Below, piece after piece: positions 1 to 7,285 of a stretch of DNA of 64,000 nucleotides. The notes under the pieces are model-generated. The model saw nothing but the letters and a program-made list of their open reading frames with translations. It did not search any database and was not told the origin of the DNA. Origin of the DNA: Gammaproteobacteria bacterium. Its GTDB lineage: Bacteria > Pseudomonadota > Gammaproteobacteria > Ga0077536. The position numbers and the translations under genes were made by a program. The first letter of the stretch is position 1, and every line of letters starts with the position of its first letter. Location: NCBI GenBank assembly GCA_024235015.1, contig JACKNG010000008.1, positions 247,000-310,999 of the forward strand, written 5' to 3'.

Positions 1-164
1 GCGAGGCCTTCGAGGTACTGGTTGCCCTGGTCGTCGTACATGTACACGCCCTCGGCGTGCTTGAGCATCATCGGGCCGGACTTCTGATGCTGCGCGAGGT
101 GCGTCTGCGGGTGCAGCATGCTGTCGAGGTCACGGGCGGCGAGGGATCCGGGTTGCAAGGTCAC
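1..164 (-). CDS. Class III aminotransferase, N-terminal fragment
   Basis: The gene runs off the left edge, so only about 54 codons are visible. The start is the GTG ending at 164, preceded by GGAGG at a 5-base spacing. The translation contains LHPQTHLAQHQKSGPMMLKH followed by GVYMYDDQGNQYLEGLA, the typical N-terminus of PLP-dependent omega-aminotransferases of class III, where the segment 'G-x-Y-x-Y-D-x-x-G-x-x-Y-L-E-G' precedes the first domain. The PLP lysine lies outside the window. Substrate cannot be told. Family call is good for such a short piece because the pattern is distinctive. Confidence 0.75.
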   Translation of the reverse strand, partial: MTLQPGSLAARDLDSMLHPQTHLAQHQKSGPMMLKHAEGVYMYDDQGNQYLEGL

Positions 165-200
165 TGCGGCCTCCAGGAAGGACGACAAGGGGCGGCCATT

Positions 201-698
201 CTAGTCGCTGGTCCCGGCTGCGCCTACCGCGTCACCGCCCGCGGCCCAGGTCACGAACACCGCCCGCGGGGTCGGGTCGAGCAGCACCACGCGCGGCGCG
301 GCGTCGAGCTTGGCCGGATCACCACCCAGCGCTCGCAGCCACAGCCCGGCCTGCGACTGCACGACCTCGATCGCGGCGCCGGGCGCATCCACGGCCCGCA
401 CCAGGAACGGCCGCATCGCGGCCGGAATGCGCACCTCCTGGCCGGCGTAGTAGCTCGCCATGCCCGGGCTGATCTGGATGTAGGGCTCGGCGGCCAGTTC
501 TGCGAGCGCCTCGGCGCGCGCAGCTGCCGCGACCGGGTGTACCAGCCAGGCCGGCAGCACCTCGGCCTTGGGATCCGGCGGCGGCGGCGCGGTCAGCCAG
601 GGCTGGGAGGGCGGCACTTCCGGCGCCTCGCCGCTACAGGCTGCCAGCACCACGAGCATCAGCACGGCGCCGGCACGGCCCCAGGCATTCCACTTCAT
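201..698 (-). CDS. Putative lipoprotein of unknown function
   Basis: A 165-residue protein with a short basic N-terminus, a hydrophobic stretch and a lipobox (VLAAC, Cys near residue 20), so it is probably exported and lipid-anchored. After the Cys comes a Pro-rich linker (PPSQPWLTAPPPPDP), then a small domain I do not recognise. Two adjacent ATG codons exist; the second (ending at 698) is 7 bases from GGAGG and was chosen. It lies head-to-head with the acyl-CoA ligase and just downstream of the aminotransferase start, so it may be its own transcription unit. No function is proposed. Confidence 0.6.
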   Translation of the reverse strand: MKWNAWGRAGAVLMLVVLAACSGEAPEVPPSQPWLTAPPPPDPKAEVLPAWLVHPVAAAARAEALAELAAEPYIQISPGMASYYAGQEVRIPAAMRPFLVRAVDAPGAAIEVVQSQAGLWLRALGGDPAKLDAAPRVVLLDPTPRAVFVTWAAGGDAVGAAGTSD

Positions 699-837
699 CA
701 TCGCCCCTCCCTTGCCGACGCCATGCCGGCACGATGCAGTCTACGTGTCCCGGCACCGTCCTGCTGGTTCAGTCCGCGTGCACCCGGGTTACACTCGCGG
801 CTCGCGCGCCGCGCGCCGCAATCCTGAGGGGAATACC

Positions 838-2400
838 GTGTTCGATCTCGAGCAAATCCGCACCGTTGCCGACATTCCACGCCTGCATGCGCGCGAGCGT
901 CCACAGGCCCTGGCCCAGATCTTCGACGATCGCGAGACCACCTACGCCGAGTTCGACCGCCACACCAACCGGGTCGCCAATGCGCTGCGCGCGGCCGGCG
1001 TCACCGCGCAGGCCCGCGTCGGCTTCCTCGGCAAGAACTCCGACTACTACTTCGAATTGCTGTTCGGCGCCTGCAAGGCGAACACGGTGGTGGTAGGGGT
1101 CAACTGGCGGCTGGCGCCGCCCGAGATCGAGTACATCCTGAACGATGCCCGTTGCGAGATGCTGTTCGTCGGCGCCGAGTACTACGAGGTCGCCGAGGCC
1201 TTGCGCGAACGCTGCCCGACCCTCAAGGGCATCGTCGCGATGGACGCGCCGCATCTCGACTGGCCGGTGTTCCCCGCCTGGCGCGACGCCGCCGCCGACA
1301 CCGACCCGCAGATCGACATCGGCCCCGACGACGACGTCATCCAGCTCTACACCAGCGGCACCACCGGCCATCCCAAGGGCGTGCAGCTCAGCAACGCCAA
1401 TTTCCATGCCCTGTTCGGCGTCGCCGAGAAGGCCCAGTGGGGCCTGTTCGACGCCGGCGGCATGACCCTGACCTGCATGCCGGTGTTCCACATCGCCGGC
1501 GCCAACATGGGCGTGTTCACGCTCGGGCAGGGTGCGACCAACCTCGTGATGAAGGAGGTCAATCCCGATCTGGTGCTCGACTTCATCCCGCGGTACGGGG
1601 TCAACTACGCCCTGTTCGTGCCCGCCGTGATCCTGTTCCTGACCCAGCACCCGCGCGTAGGCGAGTGCGATTTCACCTCGTTGAAGAAGCTTTTCTACGG
1701 CGCCTCGCCGATCAACGAGGACCTGCTGGCCAGCGCCCAGCGCATCTTCGGCTGCGAGTTCTTCGGCCTCTACGGTCTGACCGAGACCTCCGGCGCCGGC
1801 ACCTGCCTCAATCCCGAGGGCCATGCCGCGGGCAAGCTGCGCTCCTGCGGCAAGCCCTACCCGGGCATCGACATCGAGGTCCGCGACGGCGACGGCAAGG
1901 TGGCACCGACCGGCACCGTGGGTGAGATCGTGATCCGTCACGACATCATCATGAAGGGTTACTGGAACCGCCCCGACGCCACCGCCGAGGCCATCCGCGA
2001 GGGCTGGTTCCATACCGGTGACGCCGGATACTTCGACGAGGAAGGTTATCTCTACATCCACGATCGCGTGAAGGACATGATCGTCAGCGGGGGCGAGAAC
2101 GTCTACCCGGCCGAGGTCGAGAATGCCCTGTTCGGTCACGACGAGGTCGCCGACGTCGCCGTCATCGGCGTGCCCGACGAGCGCTGGGGCGAGGCGGTGA
2201 AGGCGGTCGTGGTGCGCGCGCCGGACAGCGCGCTCGACGCCGCCGCCCTGATCGCCTTCGCACGCACCCGCATCGCGGGTTACAAGGTGCCGAAGTCGGT
2301 CGATTTCGTCGACGCGCTGCCGCGCAATCCCTCCGGCAAGATCCTGCGCCGCGAGCTGCGTGATCCCTACTGGCAAGGCCGCACGCGCAACGTCAATTGA
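838..2400 (+). CDS. Long-chain acyl-CoA ligase (AMP-binding family)
   Basis: A 520-residue ATP-dependent carboxylic acid:CoA ligase, which activates a fatty or aromatic acid through an acyl-adenylate. Motifs seen: the P-loop LYTSGTTGHPKGV near residue 169, YGLTETSG, and the C-terminal GWFHTGDAGYFDEEGYLYI followed by DRVKDMIVSGGENVYPAEVE; the catalytic Lys lies in PRNPSGKILRREL. Start chosen is GTG at 838 with GAGGGG upstream; the frame stays open further 5' but that part overlaps the lipoprotein promoter side and is not family-like. Length is normal. Substrate chain length cannot be read from the sequence; many acyl-CoA enzymes in the window suggest a catabolic role. Confidence 0.88.
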   Translation: MFDLEQIRTVADIPRLHARERPQALAQIFDDRETTYAEFDRHTNRVANALRAAGVTAQARVGFLGKNSDYYFELLFGACKANTVVVGVNWRLAPPEIEYILNDARCEMLFVGAEYYEVAEALRERCPTLKGIVAMDAPHLDWPVFPAWRDAAADTDPQIDIGPDDDVIQLYTSGTTGHPKGVQLSNANFHALFGVAEKAQWGLFDAGGMTLTCMPVFHIAGANMGVFTLGQGATNLVMKEVNPDLVLDFIPRYGVNYALFVPAVILFLTQHPRVGECDFTSLKKLFYGASPINEDLLASAQRIFGCEFFGLYGLTETSGAGTCLNPEGHAAGKLRSCGKPYPGIDIEVRDGDGKVAPTGTVGEIVIRHDIIMKGYWNRPDATAEAIREGWFHTGDAGYFDEEGYLYIHDRVKDMIVSGGENVYPAEVENALFGHDEVADVAVIGVPDERWGEAVKAVVVRAPDSALDAAALIAFARTRIAGYKVPKSVDFVDALPRNPSGKILRRELRDPYWQGRTRNVN

Positions 2401-2406
2401 GTGCCG

Positions 2407-2436
2407 GGCCCGCGGCGCGAACCTGCGCCGCGGGCC
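2407..2436. terminator. Hairpin between convergent genes
   Basis: A perfect 12-bp stem (GGCCCGCGGCGC paired with 2425-2436) around a 6-base loop lies between the stop of the acyl-CoA ligase and the stop of the DUF2834 gene. The position suits a bidirectional terminator. There is no U-run on either side, so the termination role is inference. Confidence 0.45.
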
Positions 2437-2443
2437 GGGCAGA

Positions 2444-2764
2444 TCAACCGAGCGAGGCGAGCCGCGTGCGCGGCGCCGTCTTCCATTCGCGCCGCAACAG
2501 GTAGCACAGGGGCCCGAACGAGCCGGCGAGGACGGTGAGCACGATGTACGGCCATGAGTTGAGACCGCGCGCACGGGCGTCGGCGCGCATCCACAGCATG
2601 GCCAGCACGCAGGCGATGACGAGGTCGGCCAGGATCTGTGCCGTGCCCCAGTTGGCGAGGCCGGCGCGGAAGATGCCGAGGTAACCGACCTCGGCGATGG
2701 CCAGCGCGCTGAGCACGCTGAAATCGACGAGGACGAGGGCGAGCAATACGGTTTTCCAGTTCAC
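2444..2764 (-). CDS. DUF2834-type small membrane protein
   Basis: A 106-residue protein with three likely membrane segments (starting VLLALVLVDFSVLSALAIAE, then ILADLVIACVLAMLWM, then YIVLTVLAGSFGPLCYLL). The pattern 'W-K-T...L...D-F-S...AI-x-E-V-G-Y-x-G-I-F...W-x-T-x-Q-I...D-L' and the closing LLRREW match DUF2834, a family without known function. The GTG at 2764 is chosen because AGGAG lies 8 bases upstream; an earlier ATG would add an uncharacteristic basic leader. It is divergent from the MmyB-like regulator with a palindrome between them, so regulation by that protein is plausible. Confidence 0.72.
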   Translation of the reverse strand: MNWKTVLLALVLVDFSVLSALAIAEVGYLGIFRAGLANWGTAQILADLVIACVLAMLWMRADARARGLNSWPYIVLTVLAGSFGPLCYLLRREWKTAPRTRLASLG

Positions 2765-2822
2765 GGGATGACTCCTGCTTGGTGGTGACCGGCACGACTC
2801 TCCGCGCGGCCCCGCGGCGGCG

Positions 2823-2843
2823 CAATTACCCGCCAGGTAATTG
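2823..2843. promoter_or_regulatory. Palindromic operator candidate
   Basis: CAATTACC (2823-2830) and GGTAATTG (2836-2843) form a perfect 8-bp inverted repeat with a 5-base spacer, AT-rich in a GC-rich background. It sits in the divergent intergenic region between the DUF2834 gene and the MmyB-like regulator, a typical place for an autoregulatory operator. Binding is inferred. Confidence 0.55.
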
Positions 2844-2899
2844 GCCAACGGTCGCGCCTCGCTAGACTGCAGGCCGGTCGCATCGAGGACACCTTCGCC

Positions 2900-3736
2900 A
2901 TGGCAGAACCCACCCGAGCCTCGCCGCCGTCATTCGGCCACCTGCTGCGCGCATGGCGCGGCACCCGCCGCCGGAGCCAGCTCGAACTGGCGCTCGATGC
3001 CGCAGTGTCGCAACGCCACCTGAGCTTCCTCGAGTCGGGGCGGGCCCGCCCCAGCCGCGAGATGGTCCTGGCCCTGTCCGAGGCCCTCGACGTGCCGCTA
3101 CGCGAACGCAACACGTTGCTCACCGCGGCGGGTTTTGCGCCCTGCTTTCCGCAGCGCGCGCTGGACGCCGGCGGCATGGAGGCGGCGCATGCCGCGCTGA
3201 CGCGCATCCTCGACCACCACGACCCGTTTCCGGCCGTGGTCATCGATCGCAACTACGACCTGCTCATGGCCAACCGCGCCTTCGACGGACTGGTCGGCCT
3301 GTTCGGCGATGCGGACGCGGTGTGGCAGGCGTGCTGCCCGGACGGGCCCCGTAACCTGCTGCGACTGACCTTCGCCGCCAACGGCGCACGTCCCTACATT
3401 CGTAATTTCGAGGTCATCGCACCGGCCCTGATCGCCCGCAGCCTGCGCGAAGCGGCAGTCCGTGGCGGTCCCGTGCCTGCCGTGCTCGAGGCGCTGCGCG
3501 ACGATCCCACCATCCCGGGCAACTGGTACACCCCGCCGCCCGACTACGCACCGCTACCGGTGCTGCCCCTGGTCCTCGGCCAGAGCGACGTCGAGATCAG
3601 CCTGTTCAGCCTGATCGCGACCTTCGGCACCCCGGCCGACGTCACCACCGACGAAATTCGCGTGGAGTCGTTCTTCCCCGCCGACCCGGCCAGCGAACGC
3701 TACCTGCGCAGCCTGGCCGATGCCCGCGGTGCCTGA
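2900..3736 (+). CDS. XRE-family regulator with MmyB-like ligand domain
   Basis: A 278-residue DNA-binding regulator. Residues about 10-70 form an XRE helix-turn-helix (LRAWRGTRRRSQLELALDA...VSQRHLSFLESGRARPSREM), followed by a C-terminal domain of the MmyB type (PAVVIDRNYDLLMANRAF, then GNWYTPPP and the LSLFSLIATFGTPADVTTDEIRVESFFPAD-like end), thought in this family to sense a small, possibly fatty-acid-like ligand. It is divergent from a DUF2834 membrane protein across a perfect palindrome (2823-2843), so it likely controls that gene and itself. The first GGTGYCTGACACC repeat overlaps its stop codon. Confidence 0.85.
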   Translation: MAEPTRASPPSFGHLLRAWRGTRRRSQLELALDAAVSQRHLSFLESGRARPSREMVLALSEALDVPLRERNTLLTAAGFAPCFPQRALDAGGMEAAHAALTRILDHHDPFPAVVIDRNYDLLMANRAFDGLVGLFGDADAVWQACCPDGPRNLLRLTFAANGARPYIRNFEVIAPALIARSLREAAVRGGPVPAVLEALRDDPTIPGNWYTPPPDYAPLPVLPLVLGQSDVEISLFSLIATFGTPADVTTDEIRVESFFPADPASERYLRSLADARGA

Positions 3737-3924
3737 CACCGACGGTCAGGTGCTTGATAACGCGTTGGAGCGGTGTCTGACACCAATACCCAAGTGCTTG
3801 ATTACCGATCCCGGGGGCGAACGCCAGGCGGCATTCGGGGCGTGTCGGCGCGGTGCCTGACACCGCGCGTCAACACGTTGATTCGTCCGCGTCGGTGTCT
3901 GACACCAGGCGTCAACCGCTTGAT
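3728..3924. repeat. Four interspersed GGTGYCTGACACC repeats
   Basis: Four copies of a 13-base near-palindrome GGTG(C/T)CTGACACC occur at 3728-3740, 3772-3784, 3852-3864 and 3894-3906. Each is followed after 12-13 bases by a (C/G)TTGAT box (3753, 3797, 3877, 3919), usually preceded by TCAA or CAAG. C and T variants alternate. The units lie between two convergent genes, a favoured place for REP-type repeats. Spacing (44, 80, 42 bases) is too irregular for CRISPR. Confidence 0.8.
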
Positions 3925-3958
3925 CCGATGCCCGGATGGGGGTGGGCGTGGCGTTGCC

Positions 3959-4837
3959 TCAGCCGCGCTCGCGGCGCAGCCGTTCGATCAGGCTGGAGGT
4001 GTCCCAGCGGCCACCGCCCAGGGCCTGGACTTCTGCGTAGAAGCGGTCGATGAGCCGGGTGACCTCGAGCGTCGCGCCGTTGCGGGCGCCCTCGTCGAGC
4101 ACGATGCCGAGATCCTTGCGCATCCAGTCGACCGCGAAACCGAAGTCGTAGCGTCCTTCGCACATGGTGGTGCCGCGGTTCTCCATCTGCCAGGACTGTG
4201 CCGCGCCCTGGGCGATGACGTCCAGCACGCGCACCATGTCGAGGCCGGCGCGCTGGCCGAAATCGAGGCCCTCGGCGAGGCCCTGGACGACGCCGGCCAC
4301 GCAGATCTGGTTGACCATCTTGGCGAGCTGGCCGCTGCCGACCGGCCCGAGCAGGGTGCAGGCCCGCGCGTAGGCCTCGATCACCGCTCCGGCGCGCGCG
4401 AAGACGGCCGCCTCGCCGCCGCACATCACGGTGAGGATGCCCTGCTCGGCGCCGGCCTGGCCGCCGGACACCGGCGCATCGACGAAGTGCAGGCCGCGGC
4501 CGGCCAGCGCGGCGGCGGCCTCTCGCGCCACGGTGGCCGAAGTCGTCGAGTGATCGACGAACACCGTGCCGGCTGCGGCATCCTGCGCGGCGCCGGCCTG
4601 GTCGTCGAACAGCACTTCGCGCAGGTCGTCGTCATTGCCGACGCAGGTGAACACGAATTCGGCGCCGCGTGCAGCAACGCGGGGCGACTCGGCTTGCTGG
4701 CCGGCGTGTGCGTCCAACCAGGCTGCCGCCCTGGCCGCGGTGCGGTTGTACACCGTGACGGCATGACCGGCACGGGCGAGATGGCCGGCCATGGGGAAAC
4801 CCATCACGCCGAGCCCGATGAAAGCAACCTTGCTCAT
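3959..4837 (-). CDS. NAD(P)-dependent beta-hydroxyacid dehydrogenase
   Basis: A 292-residue member of the 3-hydroxyisobutyrate dehydrogenase family (MmsB/GarR/GlxR type), which oxidises or reduces short 3-hydroxy acids. N-terminal Rossmann motif VAFIGLGVMGFPMAGHLARA, family signature DAPVSGGQAGAEQG near residue 120, and the catalytic lysine in GQLAKMVNQ. Length is normal. Its ATG overlaps the rimO stop by four bases (ATGA), so it is probably translated with rimO. The exact substrate cannot be assigned; tartronate semialdehyde or 3-hydroxyisobutyrate are the usual ones. Confidence 0.85.
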   Translation of the reverse strand: MSKVAFIGLGVMGFPMAGHLARAGHAVTVYNRTAARAAAWLDAHAGQQAESPRVAARGAEFVFTCVGNDDDLREVLFDDQAGAAQDAAAGTVFVDHSTTSATVAREAAAALAGRGLHFVDAPVSGGQAGAEQGILTVMCGGEAAVFARAGAVIEAYARACTLLGPVGSGQLAKMVNQICVAGVVQGLAEGLDFGQRAGLDMVRVLDVIAQGAAQSWQMENRGTTMCEGRYDFGFAVDWMRKDLGIVLDEGARNGATLEVTRLIDRFYAEVQALGGGRWDTSSLIERLRRERG

Positions 4838-6207
4838 GCGCGGCCTCCGCGGGTCGATGGATGTACCGCCCCCGCCCCGTGGTCGGCCGGCACGGCGAAG
4901 AGATCGTAGTCGTCGGCCGCCGTCACCCGCACGCGCAGCCGATCGCCGGCGTTGAGCGCGGCCGCGCCCGCGATGTGCACCACGCCGTCGATCTCGGGGG
5001 CGTCGAAGGTGCCGCGGGCCAGCGCCGCATCGCCGTCGACGACGTCGACCAGCACCGGAATCTCGCGGCCGACCCGCGCGGCGAGGCGCGCTCGGCTGAT
5101 GTCGGCCTGCACGGCCATGAAGCGCTCCCAGCGCTCGGCCTTGAGCGCCTCCGGCACCGCGCCCGGCAGGGCATTGGCCGCCGCCCCGTCCACCGCCGAG
5201 TACTGGAAGCAGCCGACCCGATCGAGCTGCGCTTCGCCGAGGAAGCCGAGCAGTTCTTCGAATTCGGCCTCGGTCTCACCGGGAAAGCCGACGATGAAGG
5301 TGCTGCGGATGGCGATGTCCGGTTGCAGCTCGCGCCAGCGCCGGATGCGTTCGAGCGTGCGTTCGCTCGCCGCCGGCCGCCGCATCGCCTTGAGCACGCG
5401 CGGGCTGGCATGCTGGAAGGGAATGTCGAGATAGGGCAGCAGGCCGCTGTCAGACATCAGCGGGATCACGCGGTCGACGTGCGGGTAGGGATAGACGTAG
5501 TGCAGGCGCACCCACACGCCGAGTTCCGCGAGCGCCCGGCACAGGTTCTCGAAGTCGGTCTTCAACGGGCGACCGCCGTGGAAGCCGGTGCGGTACCTCA
5601 CGTCGATGCCGTAGGCGCTGGTGTCCTGCGAGATCACCAGCAGTTCCCGCACCCCCGCCGCGACCAGGCGTTCGGCCTCGGCCACGACCTCGCCGACGGG
5701 ACGGCTGACCAGGCGGCCGCGCAGGTCGGGAATGATGCAGAAGCTGCAGCTGTGGTTGCAGCCTTCGGAAATCTTGAGATAGGCATAGTGTCGCGGGGTC
5801 AGCTTGACGCCCTGGGCCGGAACGAGGTCGACCAGCGGGTCGTGCGGACGCGCCAGCGGCGCATGGCGATGGACCTCGGCCAGTACCGCCTCGTACTGGT
5901 GGGGCCCGGTCACGGCGAGCACCGCCGGGTGGATCGCACGGATGTCCTCGGCCTGCGCGCCCATGCAGCCGGTGACGATGACGCGACCGTTCTCGTCCAA
6001 CGCTTCGCCGATGGCCTCGAGCGACTCGGCCTTGGCGCTGTCGATGAAACCGCAGGTGTTGACCACCACGAGATCGGCCTCGTCGTAGCTCGCCGACAAC
6101 TCGTAGCCGTCCAGCCTGAGCTGGGTAAGGATACGTTCGGAATCGACCAGGGCCTTGGGGCAGCCTAGGCTGACGAAACCGATACGGGGAACAACGGGTG
6201 CGGTCAT
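4834..6207 (-). CDS. rimO: Ribosomal protein uS12 methylthiotransferase RimO
   Basis: A 457-residue radical-SAM enzyme that adds a methylthio group to an aspartate of ribosomal protein S12. The N-terminal cluster-binding domain shows SLGCPK, NTCGF and TGCM; the radical-SAM cluster is in SEGCNHSCSFCIIP (C-x3-C-x2-C); a C-terminal TRAM domain follows (ISRARLAARVGREIPVLVD onward). The P-R-L-V-S-R-P region and S-L-G-C-P-K-x-x-V-D-S-E distinguish RimO from MiaB. The downstream dehydrogenase overlaps by four bases. Length and motifs are complete. Confidence 0.95.
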   Translation of the reverse strand: MTAPVVPRIGFVSLGCPKALVDSERILTQLRLDGYELSASYDEADLVVVNTCGFIDSAKAESLEAIGEALDENGRVIVTGCMGAQAEDIRAIHPAVLAVTGPHQYEAVLAEVHRHAPLARPHDPLVDLVPAQGVKLTPRHYAYLKISEGCNHSCSFCIIPDLRGRLVSRPVGEVVAEAERLVAAGVRELLVISQDTSAYGIDVRYRTGFHGGRPLKTDFENLCRALAELGVWVRLHYVYPYPHVDRVIPLMSDSGLLPYLDIPFQHASPRVLKAMRRPAASERTLERIRRWRELQPDIAIRSTFIVGFPGETEAEFEELLGFLGEAQLDRVGCFQYSAVDGAAANALPGAVPEALKAERWERFMAVQADISRARLAARVGREIPVLVDVVDGDAALARGTFDAPEIDGVVHIAGAAALNAGDRLRVRVTAADDYDLFAVPADHGAGAVHPSTRGGRA

Positions 6208-6417
6208 GCAGGAGGGCGCGGCGCGCGGGTCGATGTGCGGGGCGCCAGTTTACGTCAAAGCACCCGGTACCCGGGCCTGCACGCCGTGCTGCCGCGGCGG
6301 GTGTCAGCGCGGGGCGCCCGCCTGCCCCCCAGAGGGCGGGCCGGCAACGAGAACCTTAGCGCCGCGGCGACTGCCGTCTCACCACCGCTTCCCCCGCGCC
6401 ACGCGGCCAGCCGGCAG

Positions 6418-7149
6418 CTAGCGCAGGTAATCGGCGAAGGCGCCGAACACCCATGGCCGCATCGCCAGCACCACGGTGTGCCCACTGCGGGCGGCGACGG
6501 GTTCGCCCGCGTCGTCCTCGTTGAGGGCTTCGAACTCCGCCGCCAGGCGCTCCAGGCGTCGCTTGAACTGCGTCGCGGTGGCCACCGTGACGAGACCATT
6601 GAGGACTATCAGGCACTCGCCCTCGGCGTCGAAGCCGGCCTCGAAATACTCCGTGCCCAGGCGCTGGCGGAAGAAGCGCTGGATCGGGCCGCCGGCGCGC
6701 CAGGTGAAATTCGACGCCACCCGCAGGCGTACCCGGTTGCCTGGCAGGAGATCGATCAGCCCCTGCCGATCGAGCCAGGCCAGGCGCCGCGTGCATTCGT
6801 GCTCGTCGATGCGGAAGCGCGCGAGGATGTCGGGGATGCCGAGCCGGTTGAGCACCGCGACGGTGACCAGGAGCAGCTTGATGTCGCCGGCGATGGCCGC
6901 TTCCTGCGCCTCGCTCAACTGGTGCAGGCGCCGCTCCTGCGCATCGAGGGTCTTCAGGAGATCGGTCATCTCCATGTCGAGCAGGGCGCAGATGGCATCG
7001 ATGCGCTTGAGCGACAGGGTCTCCTCGGCGAACAGGCGCTTGACGCTGGCCAGCGAGAGGCCGAGCTCGGCGGCGACGTCGGTGTAGGTGAGTCCGCGCG
7101 CACGCAGCGCGCGCTTCAGCGCATCGATCAGCTGGGAGGTCTGGGCCAT
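6418..7149 (-). CDS. XRE-family transcriptional regulator
   Basis: A 243-residue regulator. Residues about 8-65 are an XRE-type helix-turn-helix (LRARGLTYTDVAAELGLSLA...VKRLF...LKRIDAICALLDM). The rest is a helical domain followed by a segment with ECTRRLAWLDRQGLI, which resembles a second winged-helix-like region, and a C-terminus of unknown role. The gene is divergent from the fused lysophospholipid transporter/acyltransferase with an inverted repeat between the two starts, so control of phospholipid repair is the best guess. I do not recognise an effector-binding motif. Confidence 0.8.
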   Translation of the reverse strand: MAQTSQLIDALKRALRARGLTYTDVAAELGLSLASVKRLFAEETLSLKRIDAICALLDMEMTDLLKTLDAQERRLHQLSEAQEAAIAGDIKLLLVTVAVLNRLGIPDILARFRIDEHECTRRLAWLDRQGLIDLLPGNRVRLRVASNFTWRAGGPIQRFFRQRLGTEYFEAGFDAEGECLIVLNGLVTVATATQFKRRLERLAAEFEALNEDDAGEPVAARSGHTVVLAMRPWVFGAFADYLR

Positions 7150-7157
7150 CGAGAGAA

Positions 7158-7176
7158 AGTATCATTTTTCGATACT
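7158..7176. promoter_or_regulatory. Operator candidate between XRE gene and aas
   Basis: AGTATC (7158-7163) and GATACT (7171-7176) form an inverted repeat with a 7-base AT-rich spacer, 9 bases upstream of the XRE start. A second small palindrome, CGATATCG, lies at 7185-7192. Both fall in an unusually AT-rich divergent region (about 7155-7225), so this stretch probably holds the two promoters and the regulator's site. Confidence 0.5.
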
Positions 7177-7285
7177 AAAAGACCCGATATCGACAACTAA
7201 TTTATTTTTGGTTGCGTATAACGATGCCTTGTACCAGTCTCCCCCGCGTTCTGTTCAACTTCAGGCCACGCCGAAGGAGAGGCCC

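Noticed and set aside
3728..3924. CRISPR array
   Set aside because: Only four short palindromic units with unequal spacers, no long spacers of equal length, and no cas gene nearby.
4861..6168. A 435-codon open frame opposite rimO
   Set aside because: rimO is complete with all cysteine motifs; the opposite frame has no motif.
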